Shown here: positions 25,445 to 34,697 of the stretch, one piece after another
Numbering within the stretch: position 1 is the stretch's first letter
Layout: each line of letters begins with the position of its first letter
Source: an uncultured Clostridia bacterium
GTDB lineage: Bacteria; Bacillota; Clostridia; TANB77; CAG-508
Assembly: GCA_944389225.1 (NCBI GenBank)
Contig: CALXLP010000006.1
Span: forward strand, 1 to 56,818
Reading direction: 5' to 3'
DNA length: 56,818 nt
Position numbers and translations under genes: made by a program
Notes under the pieces: generated by a model
The model's input: the letters and a program-made list of their open reading frames with translations, nothing else
Databases searched by the model: none
Told to the model about the DNA's origin: nothing

Positions 25445-26245
25445 TTATTGTTTAGGTCTATATGTCATAATATTACTTACAGCTTCTGGTCTAACTGGTG
25501 ACATTAAAATTTTTCCTGTTCCTCTGTATACATTAACAAATCCTTCTCCTGCAACAGCTGAACCTAATAAACTTCTTGTAGATTTCTCTACTGTAAAATC
25601 TAATGAATCAGACCATGCAATTGCCATATTTCCATCAATTTTTATTTGGTCATTTTGTAATTCTATTTCAATTAATTCTTCTCTTGGAACTGGACTTTCT
25701 AGAACTGCAATTCCTTGTCCTGATAATTTTAAATTAAATAATCCTTCCCCACCTAATACAGCTGAAGATAAATTACTTCTCATAACGACATTTGTATTCA
25801 AACTTGCTTCACAAGCTAGGAATAATCCATCTTCTAAAACCATACTACCGTTCCAAGCACCAACATCTTCTAGTAAAATATAGTTGTATGTTGGTTCTAA
25901 TGCCAATAATCCTGTACCATGATATTTAGGTTTTACTGTTGATTCACTTGTTACACTTCCCTTTATTGCTTTTCCTAAGAAATCTCCAACGCCTTTTACA
26001 TTTGTTTTTGACTCTATATTTCCAGCCATCCATTGCATTGCTCCGGCACTTGTCACATATTCATCTCCTTGTAATTGAATCACAACTTGTCTTCTTCTAA
26101 CATTCATCTTTGCTGCAAAATATTCTGACATTGCTGTCAATTTATTAACACTGACATCTCTTTGAAATTCAACAACTGAAATATTTCCCTTTCTTTCTAT
26201 AATTTTTACATCATCATTATCAAATAGGTTCTTAACTGAAATCAT
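25445..26245 (-). CDS. AIM24-family protein
   Basis: 266 aa. Glycine-spaced beta pattern with segments VTSAGAMQWMAGNIE, LLEDVGAWNGSMVLEDGLFLACE and GEGFVNVYRGTGKILMSPV, as in the AIM24/TIGR00266 family. Bacterial members are widespread and uncharacterised; yeast AIM24 acts in mitochondrial inner-membrane organisation. No membrane helix is seen here, so it is likely cytoplasmic. GGAGGTATTTTT lies ahead of the ATG. Confidence 0.85.
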   Translation of the reverse strand: MISVKNLFDNDDVKIIERKGNISVVEFQRDVSVNKLTAMSEYFAAKMNVRRRQVVIQLQGDEYVTSAGAMQWMAGNIESKTNVKGVGDFLGKAIKGSVTSESTVKPKYHGTGLLALEPTYNYILLEDVGAWNGSMVLEDGLFLACEASLNTNVVMRSNLSSAVLGGEGLFNLKLSGQGIAVLESPVPREELIEIELQNDQIKIDGNMAIAWSDSLDFTVEKSTRSLLGSAVAGEGFVNVYRGTGKILMSPVRPEAVSNIMTYRPKQ

Positions 26246-26413
26246 AAAAATACCTCCTTCTATTTTTTCAAACTCATTATATACAAAACTTCTATATTTT
26301 TACAATATATTATAAAATTTTTTTATATTTTTTTATCAATTTGTTTTATTTCTATTTTCTTGTGGTATAATGATAAATGAATTTTAACAAAAGAAAGGGA
26401 GATGATTGTACTC

Positions 26414-29026
26414 ATGTCAAATACTAAGGAAGAAGTAAACGTATCAAAACTCTATGGCCAAGAGTGTTTACTATCCAAAAAAGATTTTATCAAGAAATAC
26501 AAGATTAAAGAAGAAACCGGTCTAAGTTCTCAAGAAGCTGAATACAAATTAAAACAATTAGGCCCCAATATCATTAGACAAGCCAAACCAAAAAGATGGT
26601 ATCATTACTTTTTTGAAAGTTTGTTTACACCTTTTAATTTAATTTTATTAGGAATTACTCTACTTTTGTGCTATACAGATGTTATCTTACCAGAAACACC
26701 TAGTTATGCCAATATTATTGTTATTGCTATTTTAGTTGCTGCTAGTACTTTATTAGACTTTGTTGAAATATATCGTTCTAATAAAGCAGCCGGTAAATTA
26801 AAAGAATTGGTTGCAACTACTTGTCATGTTTTAAGAGATGGTAAAGAATTGCAAATTCCTATAAAAGATGTAACTCTTGGTGATATCGTTATTCTTACTG
26901 CTGGTAGTATGATTCCAGCTGATTTAAGAATTATAGAAGCAACTGATTTATATGTTGGACAATCTTCTTTAACTGGAGAATCTGAGGCCGTAAAAAAATT
27001 AGTTGAAACAGAAGTAAATCCTGAAGATTTAGATAGTATCGCTGATTTAGACACTATTTGTTTTATGGGAACCACTGTCATTTCTGGTAGTGCAAAAGGA
27101 GTTGTTATTAAAACAGCCGATTCTACTTATTTTGGAAAAATTGCACATACAATAACCTCTGGTAAACCAAAAACAGCTTTCCAAAAAGGAATCGAAAGTA
27201 TTAGTAAATTATTAATCCGTTTTATGCTAATTATCATTCCTGTTGTCTTTATCCTTAATTTCTCAAAGCATAGTATTGTAACAGCATTTACTTTTGCAGT
27301 AGCGATTTCTATTGCTATTACACCTTTACTACTTCCTGTTATTTTATCTTCTTGTTTATCAAAAGGTGCTGTCAAAATGTCTAAGAAAAAGACAATTGTA
27401 AAAAAACTAGATGCTATTCAAAATTTTGGTGCTATGAATATTTTATGTACAGATAAAACAGGAACATTAACAGAAGATAAGATTGTTCTAGAAAAATATT
27501 TAGATATAAAAGGTGATGAAGATCTTGGTGTTTTAAAATATGCTTATTTAAATGCAAGTCTTCAAACTGGTTTAAGAAGTAATATTGATGAAGCTGTTAT
27601 TAATCGTGGTAAAGAATATAATATGCCAGAATTAACTAGTAAGTATATAAAAATAGATGAAATACCTTTTGATTTTTCTCGTAGACGTTTATCTATCGCC
27701 GTAAAAAATGAAGAAGGTAAAGATGAATTAATTACAAAAGGTGCCGTAGAAGAAATTTTAAATATTTCTACTTCTGTAGAATATAGAGGTGTGGTTTCCC
27801 CTCTAACTAAAGAAATTAAAGAAAATATACAAAGAATTAGTAAAAACTTAAATAAAGAAGGTTTAAGAGTCATTGCTGTTTGTAAAAAATATAGTAATGA
27901 ACCTGGTTATGATTTTGAAGTAAAAGATGAAAAAAATATGATATTAATTGGCTTTATTGGTTTCTTAGATCCACCTAAGGAAAGTGCCAAAGAAGCTGTT
28001 GCAAGAATGAATAAAGCTGGCATTCGTGTTATTGTTTTAACGGGTGATAATGCAGAAGTTACAAAATGTATCTGTGATAAAGTAAATATCAAGTCTAAAC
28101 ATATCATCTTAGGAAGTGAATTAGATAAGTTATCTGATATAGCTGTTCAGAGATTAATTAAGAAAAATAACATTTTTGCCAAATTATCTCCTATCCAAAA
28201 AGCAAGAATTGTAAGGCTTTTGAAAGAGCAAGGAAATGTTGTAGGATATATGGGAGATGGAATTAATGATAGTCCTTCCCTAACCAATTCAGATGTTGGT
28301 ATTTCAGTAGATACTGCTGTTGACATTGCAAAAGAATCAGCTGATATTATCTTACTAGAAAAAGATTTAAATGTTTTATTAGATGGTGTAACAGAAGGAA
28401 GAAAAACATTTGCAAACTTAATGAAATATATTAAGATGGCAACAAGCTTTAACTTTGGAGAAGTGTTATCTGTTATTGTAGCAAGTATTGCTTTACCATT
28501 TTTACCAGAAACACCTATCCAATTATTAGTAGAAGGTTTATTATATGATTTTGGACAAATGACACTTCCTTTTGATGATGTAGATGCAGAAATCGTTCGT
28601 AAACCTAAAAAATTAGATATCAAGAGTTTAAAACATTTTATGCTATTTATGGGACCAGTTAGTTCTGTTTTTGACTTAATTGTATTTGCTTCTTTATGGT
28701 TTATCTTTGGCGTTAGAGAAGCCGCGCTTTTCCAAACAATTTGGTTCTCTTATAGTATCGTTTCAAACTTAATTGGTATGCATATTATTAGAACTGCAAA
28801 AATACCTTTTATACAAAGTAATGCAAATAAAATGGTATATTTCTCTTCTATCTTGTTAATTTTAGTAGGACTTATCGTACCATTTACACCTTTAGGAAGT
28901 TTCATTGGATTAGTCCCAATGGCTGCCGAAGATATTGTGTTAATCTTTGTTGTAACCTTCCTATACTGTATTTTAGCTATGTTTGCGAAAAAGGTTTACA
29001 TCAAAAAATATGGTGAATGGATTTAA
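26414..29026 (+). CDS. mgtA: Magnesium-translocating P-type ATPase
   Basis: 870 aa. It imports Mg2+ at the cost of ATP. P-type landmarks in order: SLTGESEAV (actuator), CTDKTGTLTED with the phosphorylated Asp, and GDGINDSPSL in the hinge. The N-terminal LSSQEAEYKLKQLGPN and the C-terminal helices fit the MgtA/MgtB subgroup. The start at 26414 (MSNTKEE) is preferred because AGGGAG lies 11 nt upstream; an ATG 12 bases earlier abuts it. A TATAAT is at 26366-26371. The leader is too short for an M-box riboswitch. Confidence 0.92.
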   Translation: MSNTKEEVNVSKLYGQECLLSKKDFIKKYKIKEETGLSSQEAEYKLKQLGPNIIRQAKPKRWYHYFFESLFTPFNLILLGITLLLCYTDVILPETPSYANIIVIAILVAASTLLDFVEIYRSNKAAGKLKELVATTCHVLRDGKELQIPIKDVTLGDIVILTAGSMIPADLRIIEATDLYVGQSSLTGESEAVKKLVETEVNPEDLDSIADLDTICFMGTTVISGSAKGVVIKTADSTYFGKIAHTITSGKPKTAFQKGIESISKLLIRFMLIIIPVVFILNFSKHSIVTAFTFAVAISIAITPLLLPVILSSCLSKGAVKMSKKKTIVKKLDAIQNFGAMNILCTDKTGTLTEDKIVLEKYLDIKGDEDLGVLKYAYLNASLQTGLRSNIDEAVINRGKEYNMPELTSKYIKIDEIPFDFSRRRLSIAVKNEEGKDELITKGAVEEILNISTSVEYRGVVSPLTKEIKENIQRISKNLNKEGLRVIAVCKKYSNEPGYDFEVKDEKNMILIGFIGFLDPPKESAKEAVARMNKAGIRVIVLTGDNAEVTKCICDKVNIKSKHIILGSELDKLSDIAVQRLIKKNNIFAKLSPIQKARIVRLLKEQGNVVGYMGDGINDSPSLTNSDVGISVDTAVDIAKESADIILLEKDLNVLLDGVTEGRKTFANLMKYIKMATSFNFGEVLSVIVASIALPFLPETPIQLLVEGLLYDFGQMTLPFDDVDAEIVRKPKKLDIKSLKHFMLFMGPVSSVFDLIVFASLWFIFGVREAALFQTIWFSYSIVSNLIGMHIIRTAKIPFIQSNANKMVYFSSILLILVGLIVPFTPLGSFIGLVPMAAEDIVLIFVVTFLYCILAMFAKKVYIKKYGEWI

Positions 29027-29038
29027 TGAAAATGTATC

Positions 29039-29076
29039 AAAATGGACAGAGCTTATTTCAAGTTCTGTCCATTTTT
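29039..29076 (+). terminator. Terminator of mgtA
   Basis: AAATGGACAGA pairs with TCTGTCCATTT, followed by TTTT, 12 nt after the mgtA stop. Confidence 0.7.
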
Positions 29077-29080
29077 ACTA

Positions 29081-29112
29081 TTTTTGTCCATTTTGACACG
29101 TCACCAACGTCC
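29081..29112. repeat. Dispersed GGGACGTG repeat, copy 3 (short, degenerate)
   Basis: TTTTTGTCCATTTTGACACG followed by TCACCAACGTCC, a shortened relative of the copies at 9611 and 14575, between mgtA and the phosphodiesterase gene. Confidence 0.5.
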
Positions 29113-29120
29113 ATTTATTT

Positions 29121-29663
29121 TTACTCTTTATATCTATATTCTTCTATCACATTTCCATCAACATCTTTTATGACAATATCTTTTTCTTCTATCATTGCAT
29201 AACTATGTGGTGTATTTTCTTTTGGTAATGAGATAGAACCTGGATTTACAAATAATTGATTATCATATTTTTTAATAAAACATGTATGGAAATGTCCGTA
29301 AAACATAATATCAAAATCTTCTGGTGGCAAATTATCTATATTGTATTTATGTCCATGTGTAAAAAACATATTTTTTCCATTAATTTTTTCTAATATATGT
29401 TCTTTTATATCAAATTCAGAAACCATTTGATCTACTTCTGCATCACAGTTTCCTCTTACAACTTCTAGTTTATCTTTTACACTATTTAATACTTTTGTTA
29501 CTTTCATTGGATCATATCCATCTGTTAATGGATTTCTAGGTCCATGATAATATAAATCTCCTAATACAACTATTTTTTCTGGTTTTTCTTTTTTAATAAT
29601 TTCTTTTAATTTGTCAGCATATACACCTGACCCATGAATATCTGATACAACCAATACTCTCAT
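29121..29663 (-). CDS. YfcE/MJ0936-type metallophosphodiesterase
   Basis: 180 aa from the ATG at 29663 (MRVLVVSDIHGS), which has AAAGGA 9 nt upstream. The metallophosphoesterase ligands appear in order: SDIHGS, LGDLYYHGPRN, RGNCD, FTHGHKYN and YGHFHTC. The size and motifs match the YfcE family of Mn2+-dependent phosphodiesterases active on model substrates and possibly 2',3'-cyclic nucleotides. Convergent with mgtA. The real substrate is not known. Confidence 0.88.
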   Translation of the reverse strand: MRVLVVSDIHGSGVYADKLKEIIKKEKPEKIVVLGDLYYHGPRNPLTDGYDPMKVTKVLNSVKDKLEVVRGNCDAEVDQMVSEFDIKEHILEKINGKNMFFTHGHKYNIDNLPPEDFDIMFYGHFHTCFIKKYDNQLFVNPGSISLPKENTPHSYAMIEEKDIVIKDVDGNVIEEYRYKE

Positions 29664-29791
29664 AAAACTCATTCCTTTCTTCCTTAGCTAGTTTTTGTAT
29701 TTTTTAATTATGATATATTGTAAGATATATTATTATAAAATTCAACCCCTATATAGAAAAAAATGGCATCATTTTTTGATACCACTTCTTT

Positions 29792-30304
29792 CTATTCCAT
29801 CAACTTTTTGATATCTTCATCTTGTTTTAACTTGTTTGATATAAAATGATATGCTTGCTTATTTTGTTTCACAGCAATTTCCGCCAACTCTTTATCATCA
29901 ATCAATCGTTTACTAGCATATTTGATAATAATCCCCTTATTTTCTACTGCTGCTTTTACTACTTCTTTATCATCCCTTAATTCTTCTGATGCATAATATA
30001 ATGCTTGCCCATAATGTTTACAACATTCTAACATAATCTCCTTGTCTCCTGCTAATTCCTCTGATGCATAACAAATGGTCCAAGGTGCTGTTTTAGTAGC
30101 TAATTGTAACACTTCTTTATCTCCTTTTAACCTTGTACTTGCAAATTCTAAGGCTTCTCCATCTTGTTTTAAAGCTTCCATAACCACTTCTTTGTCATCT
30201 TGTAATTCTTCTGATGCCAATTCTAGGTTTTTTCCACTTTCTTTTACTGCTTGTAGGATTATTTCTTTGTTATTACTATTTTTTTGTATTTCTTCTATTT
30301 CCAT
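29792..30304 (-). CDS. DUF4116-like repeat protein
   Basis: 170 aa from the ATG at 30304, which has GAAAGGGA 8 nt upstream. The protein is built from about six repeats of roughly 24 residues with the pattern ASEELxxDKEVVxxAxxxxGxAL (for example LASEELQDDKEVVMEALK, YASEELRDDKEVVKAAV). This matches DUF4116-type repeats, which form helical solenoids with unknown partners. No catalytic residues are visible. It is not part of an obvious operon. Confidence 0.8.
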   Translation of the reverse strand: MEIEEIQKNSNNKEIILQAVKESGKNLELASEELQDDKEVVMEALKQDGEALEFASTRLKGDKEVLQLATKTAPWTICYASEELAGDKEIMLECCKHYGQALYYASEELRDDKEVVKAAVENKGIIIKYASKRLIDDKELAEIAVKQNKQAYHFISNKLKQDEDIKKLME

Positions 30305-30695
30305 TTTATCAGTCCCTTTCTTCAATCATATACATTATATCACATTTCATTACTAATTCTATATAGATAAATCAATTATTTTAGAATATCTTATCATTAA
30401 AAGATTGTCCAAGAAAAAAAGCTTACATCTGAAATTGCGTGGAGCCTTAAACATGGCTCTTAATGCCTTTGAGAAAAAGAACTTCCGTTACTCATTTGTA
30501 TTTTTGTATTGGCATTTAAAACAGCGTTTTTTAGGGTATTTTTATTAGCTGATGTTGCATCCCCAAATACATACGAAATGAAAATCGCACGAGATTTAAT
30601 CGACTTCTGGTATTCATCGTATAAAAAATCTTCAGCACCATGAGTAATTTTTACTCTAATGGGCTTCAGTATTCGTACTGGAGCCCATTTAAATA
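30305..30695. other. Gene-free stretch with GC-richer unidentified sequence
   Basis: The core (about 30405-30690) is less AT-rich than the flanks. Both strands show short open frames: a minus frame of about 75 codons ending at 30460 (contains VKITHGAEDFLYDEYQKS) and a plus frame of about 56 codons ending in SSYKKSSAP near 30643. Neither has a ribosome site. At 30659-30688 TGGGCTTCAGTA pairs with TACTGGAGCCCA. This could be a decayed mobile-element piece or a structured RNA; I cannot tell. Confidence 0.4.
30659..30688. terminator. Hairpin downstream of the UMPH-1-like gene
   Basis: TGGGCTTCAGTA pairs with TACTGGAGCCCA (two G-T or mismatched positions) around a 4-6 nt loop, just after the stop of the gene at 30696. 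The following T-run is poor on both strands, so termination is uncertain. Confidence 0.4.
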
Positions 30696-31493
30696 TTATA
30701 TATACCTTTCTATATCATAAAAATTATTTTCTTCTGTTAACACAATGTCAAAGTTCTTTTTATACACTTCCAAATTTTCTGTAACATTCTTATTTAAAAA
30801 CCCTATTTTTAAAGATTTATTTTCTGGATATTCTCCCATCATATGAATATCTTCAACTAAATCCCCAATCACAATTCTATATTCCTTTTCCTTTATTCTT
30901 TCTTCTACTTTTAAATCTCCTAATTTATCTATATTTTTATTTAATGTATGAATAATATTATCAGAAAATTTTATCATATCTCCATTTTCGTCAAACTTTA
31001 TAAAATTACCAATAATTGTTATGTTGTTATAATAACAATTGTTTTCTTTTAAAAATTGTTCTATTACATTTCCAATACCTGCTGAAAAGATAATTACTGG
31101 TATTTGATTTTCATATAATTTAGAAAGAAAATCTTTTGCTCCTTCTCTTAATTTTAGATAACTATTACTAACGCAATTTTTTAGTTTTTTCCTTGTAAGA
31201 TGATATGTATAATATAAATTCATAGAATTTGTATACCATTCTAACATATATTTTTCTTTTTCTTTCATATCTATCGTATAATCTAATTCTATTGGTCCAT
31301 ATTTTTCATAAAGCTTATTTAAATCATTAGCTATTTCCTGCCCCATTGCCTTTTTATTGGCACTAGTTGCCCAAGAGTCTTCACTATCACTTGATGTAAT
31401 TGTCTTATCATAATCCATGAAAACACATATATTATCTTTATTCATTTTTTCTTTTAGTTCTCTTATTTTGGCTTCATTATTTAGATATATCAT
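30696..31493 (-). CDS. UMPH-1-like pyrimidine 5'-nucleotidase (HAD superfamily)
   Basis: 265 aa. HAD motif I is FMDYDKTITSSDSEDSW (D27, D29), followed by LREGAKDFLSKLYENQIPVI and motif II FSAGIGNVIEQFL. Motif IV is VIGDLVEDIHM. This order matches UMPH-1/NT5C3 nucleotidases, best known from eukaryotes, which convert UMP and CMP to nucleosides. It is uncommon among bacteria, so horizontal origin is possible. It is 26 bases downstream of the Rpn gene and probably co-transcribed. Confidence 0.8.
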   Translation of the reverse strand: MIYLNNEAKIRELKEKMNKDNICVFMDYDKTITSSDSEDSWATSANKKAMGQEIANDLNKLYEKYGPIELDYTIDMKEKEKYMLEWYTNSMNLYYTYHLTRKKLKNCVSNSYLKLREGAKDFLSKLYENQIPVIIFSAGIGNVIEQFLKENNCYYNNITIIGNFIKFDENGDMIKFSDNIIHTLNKNIDKLGDLKVEERIKEKEYRIVIGDLVEDIHMMGEYPENKSLKIGFLNKNVTENLEVYKKNFDIVLTEENNFYDIERYI

Positions 31494-31519
31494 AAATTTT
31501 CTCCTTATAAATAATACTA

Positions 31520-32416
31520 TTATAATAAATTAATCTGTTCTTCTGTTAAATTTGTTATTTTTTTTATTAATTCTATATCTAATCCTTCTTCTTTCATTTT
31601 TTTTGCTATTTTCTTTTTTTCTTCCGTCTTTCCTTCAGCTTTTCCTTCTTCCATTCCCTTTCTTCTTGCCTCATTTATTTCTGTATTATATGTTAATCTA
31701 CTTCTTTCTCTGATTTCATATAACTCTCTTTCATATTCATCTGCACTCATTTGTGTTAATTGTTCTACTGCTTCTTTAATTTCTTCATTTTCATTTTTAT
31801 ATTCTTCCATCATTTTTTCATCGCCCCCAATTACATATAACCATTTTTCTAGCAAATCTGCCACTTTTGGTTTCTTTTTCTTAAACTTTGGTAATTCAAT
31901 AATATAGTATTTTACCATGTCTGTTAAATATTCTTCCTCTTTTTCATATCCTATATTAACATATCTAATTTCTTCTGTTTTCTCATACTTTAACATGGCT
32001 AAACTTAAATATGCATTTCGTTTTACAACATTATCATTTATAATACATATAACAATTGTATCTTTTGCTTTTTTATATTCTTCTGATACTTTTATTTCTC
32101 CTGCTATTAATTTTGCATTATATACCACTAATCTTCTTTCTATGGCCGTTGTATTCCCCACTTGTAATTTAATATCTATCATTGTGTTATTATTTATTTC
32201 TGCTTTGATATCTAAGATACTTAATTTCTCCTCTATTGCTTCTTTAGGTATTTCTGGATTTTTTATTTCTATCTTTTGTATATCAATTTTTAATATTGCC
32301 TCTAATAAACTTTTTAGAATTTTTTCATTGCCACCTTTTCCAAATATCCTTTTAAATACATAATCATTTGATAATGGTAACATATTTACTTCTTTTATTT
32401 TATTTAAGTTGCTCAT
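31520..32416 (-). CDS. Rpn-family PD-(D/E)XK nuclease / transposase-like protein
   Basis: 298 aa from the ATG at 32416 (MSNLNKIKE), which has AAAGGAG 7 nt upstream. The N-terminus LPLSNDYVFKRIFG is the family signature; LDIKAEIN followed by MIDIKLQVG gives the D...(D/E)xK nuclease core. A lysine-glutamate coil (RRKGMEEGKAEGKTEE) near the C-terminus is usual. Rpn proteins promote recA-independent recombination in E. coli. A possible promoter (TTGACA 32626-32621, TTATAA 32602-32597 on the minus strand, 18-nt gap) lies upstream. Mobile-element relics often carry this gene. Confidence 0.85.
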   Translation of the reverse strand: MSNLNKIKEVNMLPLSNDYVFKRIFGKGGNEKILKSLLEAILKIDIQKIEIKNPEIPKEAIEEKLSILDIKAEINNNTMIDIKLQVGNTTAIERRLVVYNAKLIAGEIKVSEEYKKAKDTIVICIINDNVVKRNAYLSLAMLKYEKTEEIRYVNIGYEKEEEYLTDMVKYYIIELPKFKKKKPKVADLLEKWLYVIGGDEKMMEEYKNENEEIKEAVEQLTQMSADEYERELYEIRERSRLTYNTEINEARRKGMEEGKAEGKTEEKKKIAKKMKEEGLDIELIKKITNLTEEQINLL

Positions 32417-32917
32417 GTTTTTTTCTCCTTTCATTCTATCAAATTAATTTCTTTTATTCAATAAATCTATTTGAATTTATTAAATGCATTTAGAGCTTTT
32501 TGTTCATATTTTATTTATTTCTTTTTATACATGAAAAATTTATCTTTATCTTTTCTTCTCATAAACTCTATTTGTATTTATAGAAAATTTGGTTTTTTAT
32601 AACATCATAATTAAGCTAAATGTCAAATTATTGATATACAAAATATTAAAACTTCTATAATGGATTTTTAAATGAAATATAAATCTAGATATAAAAATAA
32701 TTTAAAATTAATTTTTAACACAGAATACATAAATGAACTTTTTAAAATGTTTGAATAAAATATTTTATTTTTATAAATATACTCGTTATTTAAGAGCAAA
32801 CTATAAAATTTAACTTGAATATAAATATATTTTAATAAAGGCTTACAAATAAAAAATCTCTAATTGCATTTCCATTATTTTACAATACAATTAGAGATTT
32901 TTCAATATTTTATTTTC
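32417..32917. other. Gene-free AT-rich stretch between rpn and prepilin-like gene
   Basis: About 500 bases of very AT-rich sequence. The only signals are the possible rpn promoter (32597-32626) and the terminator at 32851-32902. No frame looks coding. Confidence 0.5.
32851..32902 (-). terminator. Terminator of the prepilin-like gene at 32918-34447
   Basis: AAAAATCTCTAATTG pairs with CAATTAGAGATTTTT across a 21-nt loop, starting 16 nt after the stop codon. Confidence 0.7.
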
Positions 32918-34447
32918 TTATTTTTCAAATGTTGGTAATCCATTAGCATCTAATTTCCAATTATATAGTGTTACTCCTTTATCTTTATAATCATTTTTAT
33001 GTGCTTCTACATATGCATTTAATTTATCTATTATGCTTTTATCTCCTTTAGAAAATGCTATAGAATTTTCATTTGCTACCACGTTCTCATTTATTATAGT
33101 ATCTAAATAATAACAACTATCTAAATTTACGGTTGCTCCTCCCCATACACAATAGAAATTATAACTACTTCCACTTGGTTTTGAGATTGTTCCTAAGCTG
33201 CATGTATTTATAATATTTCTAGTTCCAGTATTATATGCTCCTCCAATTATTCCACTTGTTCTGCTCTTTCCTATTATTTCCCCTAAATTATAACAATTTA
33301 CTATAATCGTATTTCCATTAATATCATCAAAATTAATAATTCCTCCAACACTATCTCCTTGAAGATTTGCTAAATTACAACAATTTATGATTTCTACATT
33401 TCCCCATACTGAGCCGACAATTCCTCCTAAAGAACTACTACTGTTTATATTTCCAGAAATACATAAATTATACAATTTACTTCCAGAAGCTACTCCTGTT
33501 ATTCCACCGCCTCCTTGACACTCATAATATACATTTACTAAACTTAAATTTTTTAAAGTAGCCGTATATATTGTGTTAAATAGTCCTCCTCCATTTTTTG
33601 TATTCTCATATAAATTCTGAATTTCATGATTTTGTCCATCAAATATTCCTGCAAACATTAAATTTCCTGAACCTGTATTTTCACTAATGGGTACAAATCC
33701 AACTCCATTTCTATCTGTTAATAATTCTCTTAAATTTTGTGTACTATTTTCGTCTATCACATATGCTTCTTCCTCTTCATCATAACGCCATCCAATAGAT
33801 AAATCCGCGTATGATACTGTTGAATTAAAGTTTAAGTTCTTTGTTAGTATAAAATTTTTACCTGAAAATGTATTTCTTACCGCTTCTTTTATTTCTCCAT
33901 TTTCTATATAATTCCCTTTTCCTCTTGATATATTAGACAGTACCACTAAATCTTCTATACATGAAATTTCATATGGTTTTTCTTCACTTCCATCCAATGT
34001 TTCTCCATTTTCTCCTATCGTAAAATCTCCTGGATTTTCATCTTTATTAATCGTATATTCTCCTTCTACATTTCCATCTTTGTCAACTATATAATATCGA
34101 TTACTATCAATAAATATAACCTCAATTCCATCTCCTATATCTGTTGCTTCTGTTTTTCCTTCTCCTGTTTCTTTATCTAACTCACTTTGTAATTCATTTT
34201 CTTCTATATTTCCATATTTGTTATTTCCCATTGCTTGTACAGTTGCTTTCTCTACAATTTCTTTTTCATTGGCTATTTCTGTTTCTTCTTTTGCTCTACC
34301 TGCATTTCCAATAATTCCATTATCCCCTGTTATCGCACTTATGGTAATTCCTGCTAAGATTAATAACACGATAATAGTGATAACTAATGCCAATAATGTA
34401 ATTCCTTCTTGATTTTTTATTTTACTTTTTTGTATATGTTTTTTCAT
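32918..34447 (-). CDS. Prepilin-like surface protein with glycine-rich solenoid domain
   Basis: 509 aa. Leader IKNQEG then ITLLALVITIIVLLILAG, a class III signal lacking Glu at +5. Residues 10-165 closely follow the paralog at 441-1976, including YYIVDKDGNVEGEY and TLDGSEEKPYEI; the rest diverges. The C-terminal half has many short Gly- and Asn-rich strands (GGGITGVASGSKLYN, SLGGIVGSVWGN), GLUG-like. It should be membrane-anchored and exposed. Conserved N-half and variable C-half suggests duplication followed by recombination of outer domains. Upstream lies the putative switch at 34506-34697. Confidence 0.8.
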   Translation of the reverse strand: MKKHIQKSKIKNQEGITLLALVITIIVLLILAGITISAITGDNGIIGNAGRAKEETEIANEKEIVEKATVQAMGNNKYGNIEENELQSELDKETGEGKTEATDIGDGIEVIFIDSNRYYIVDKDGNVEGEYTINKDENPGDFTIGENGETLDGSEEKPYEISCIEDLVVLSNISRGKGNYIENGEIKEAVRNTFSGKNFILTKNLNFNSTVSYADLSIGWRYDEEEEAYVIDENSTQNLRELLTDRNGVGFVPISENTGSGNLMFAGIFDGQNHEIQNLYENTKNGGGLFNTIYTATLKNLSLVNVYYECQGGGGITGVASGSKLYNLCISGNINSSSSLGGIVGSVWGNVEIINCCNLANLQGDSVGGIINFDDINGNTIIVNCYNLGEIIGKSRTSGIIGGAYNTGTRNIINTCSLGTISKPSGSSYNFYCVWGGATVNLDSCYYLDTIINENVVANENSIAFSKGDKSIIDKLNAYVEAHKNDYKDKGVTLYNWKLDANGLPTFEK

Positions 34448-34505
34448 TTTTTATACCTCTTTTCTACATTTTCTTTTGTTTTTAAACTATTTTTTATTTT
34501 CTTTT

Positions 34506-34697
34506 AGTTTCTTACTCTAAGAAATTGATAATATCTTTCTAACTATTGTTATTGATAGATTTATAGGTATAAACTATAGTAAAAAAGTCTTTCATTTTTT
34601 ATAAAAATTTATCGTTAATTTAAAGAAAATTTTTATTGACATATCCTTACTTTATTGATATGATTTGTATACAAAAGGATTCTTAGAGTAAGAAACT
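34506..34697. other. Putative invertible promoter segment 4
   Basis: The 18-bp block AGTTTCTTACTCTAAGAA at 34506-34523 is perfectly inverted at 34680-34697; the core is TTCTT. The promoter inside points away from the prepilin-like gene at 32918-34447 and into a terminator, as in the other three segments. Inversion is inferred. Confidence 0.7.
34636..34664 (+). promoter_or_regulatory. Sigma-A promoter inside invertible segment 4 (OFF orientation)
   Basis: TTGACA (34636-34641), a 17-nt spacer and TATGAT (34659-34664). It reads rightward and runs into the hairpin 34680-34711 within about 10-15 nt of the start point. Confidence 0.65.

Noticed and set aside
26330-26413. M-box (Mg2+) riboswitch before mgtA
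   Set aside because: The leader from the -10 box to the start is about 40 nt, too short.
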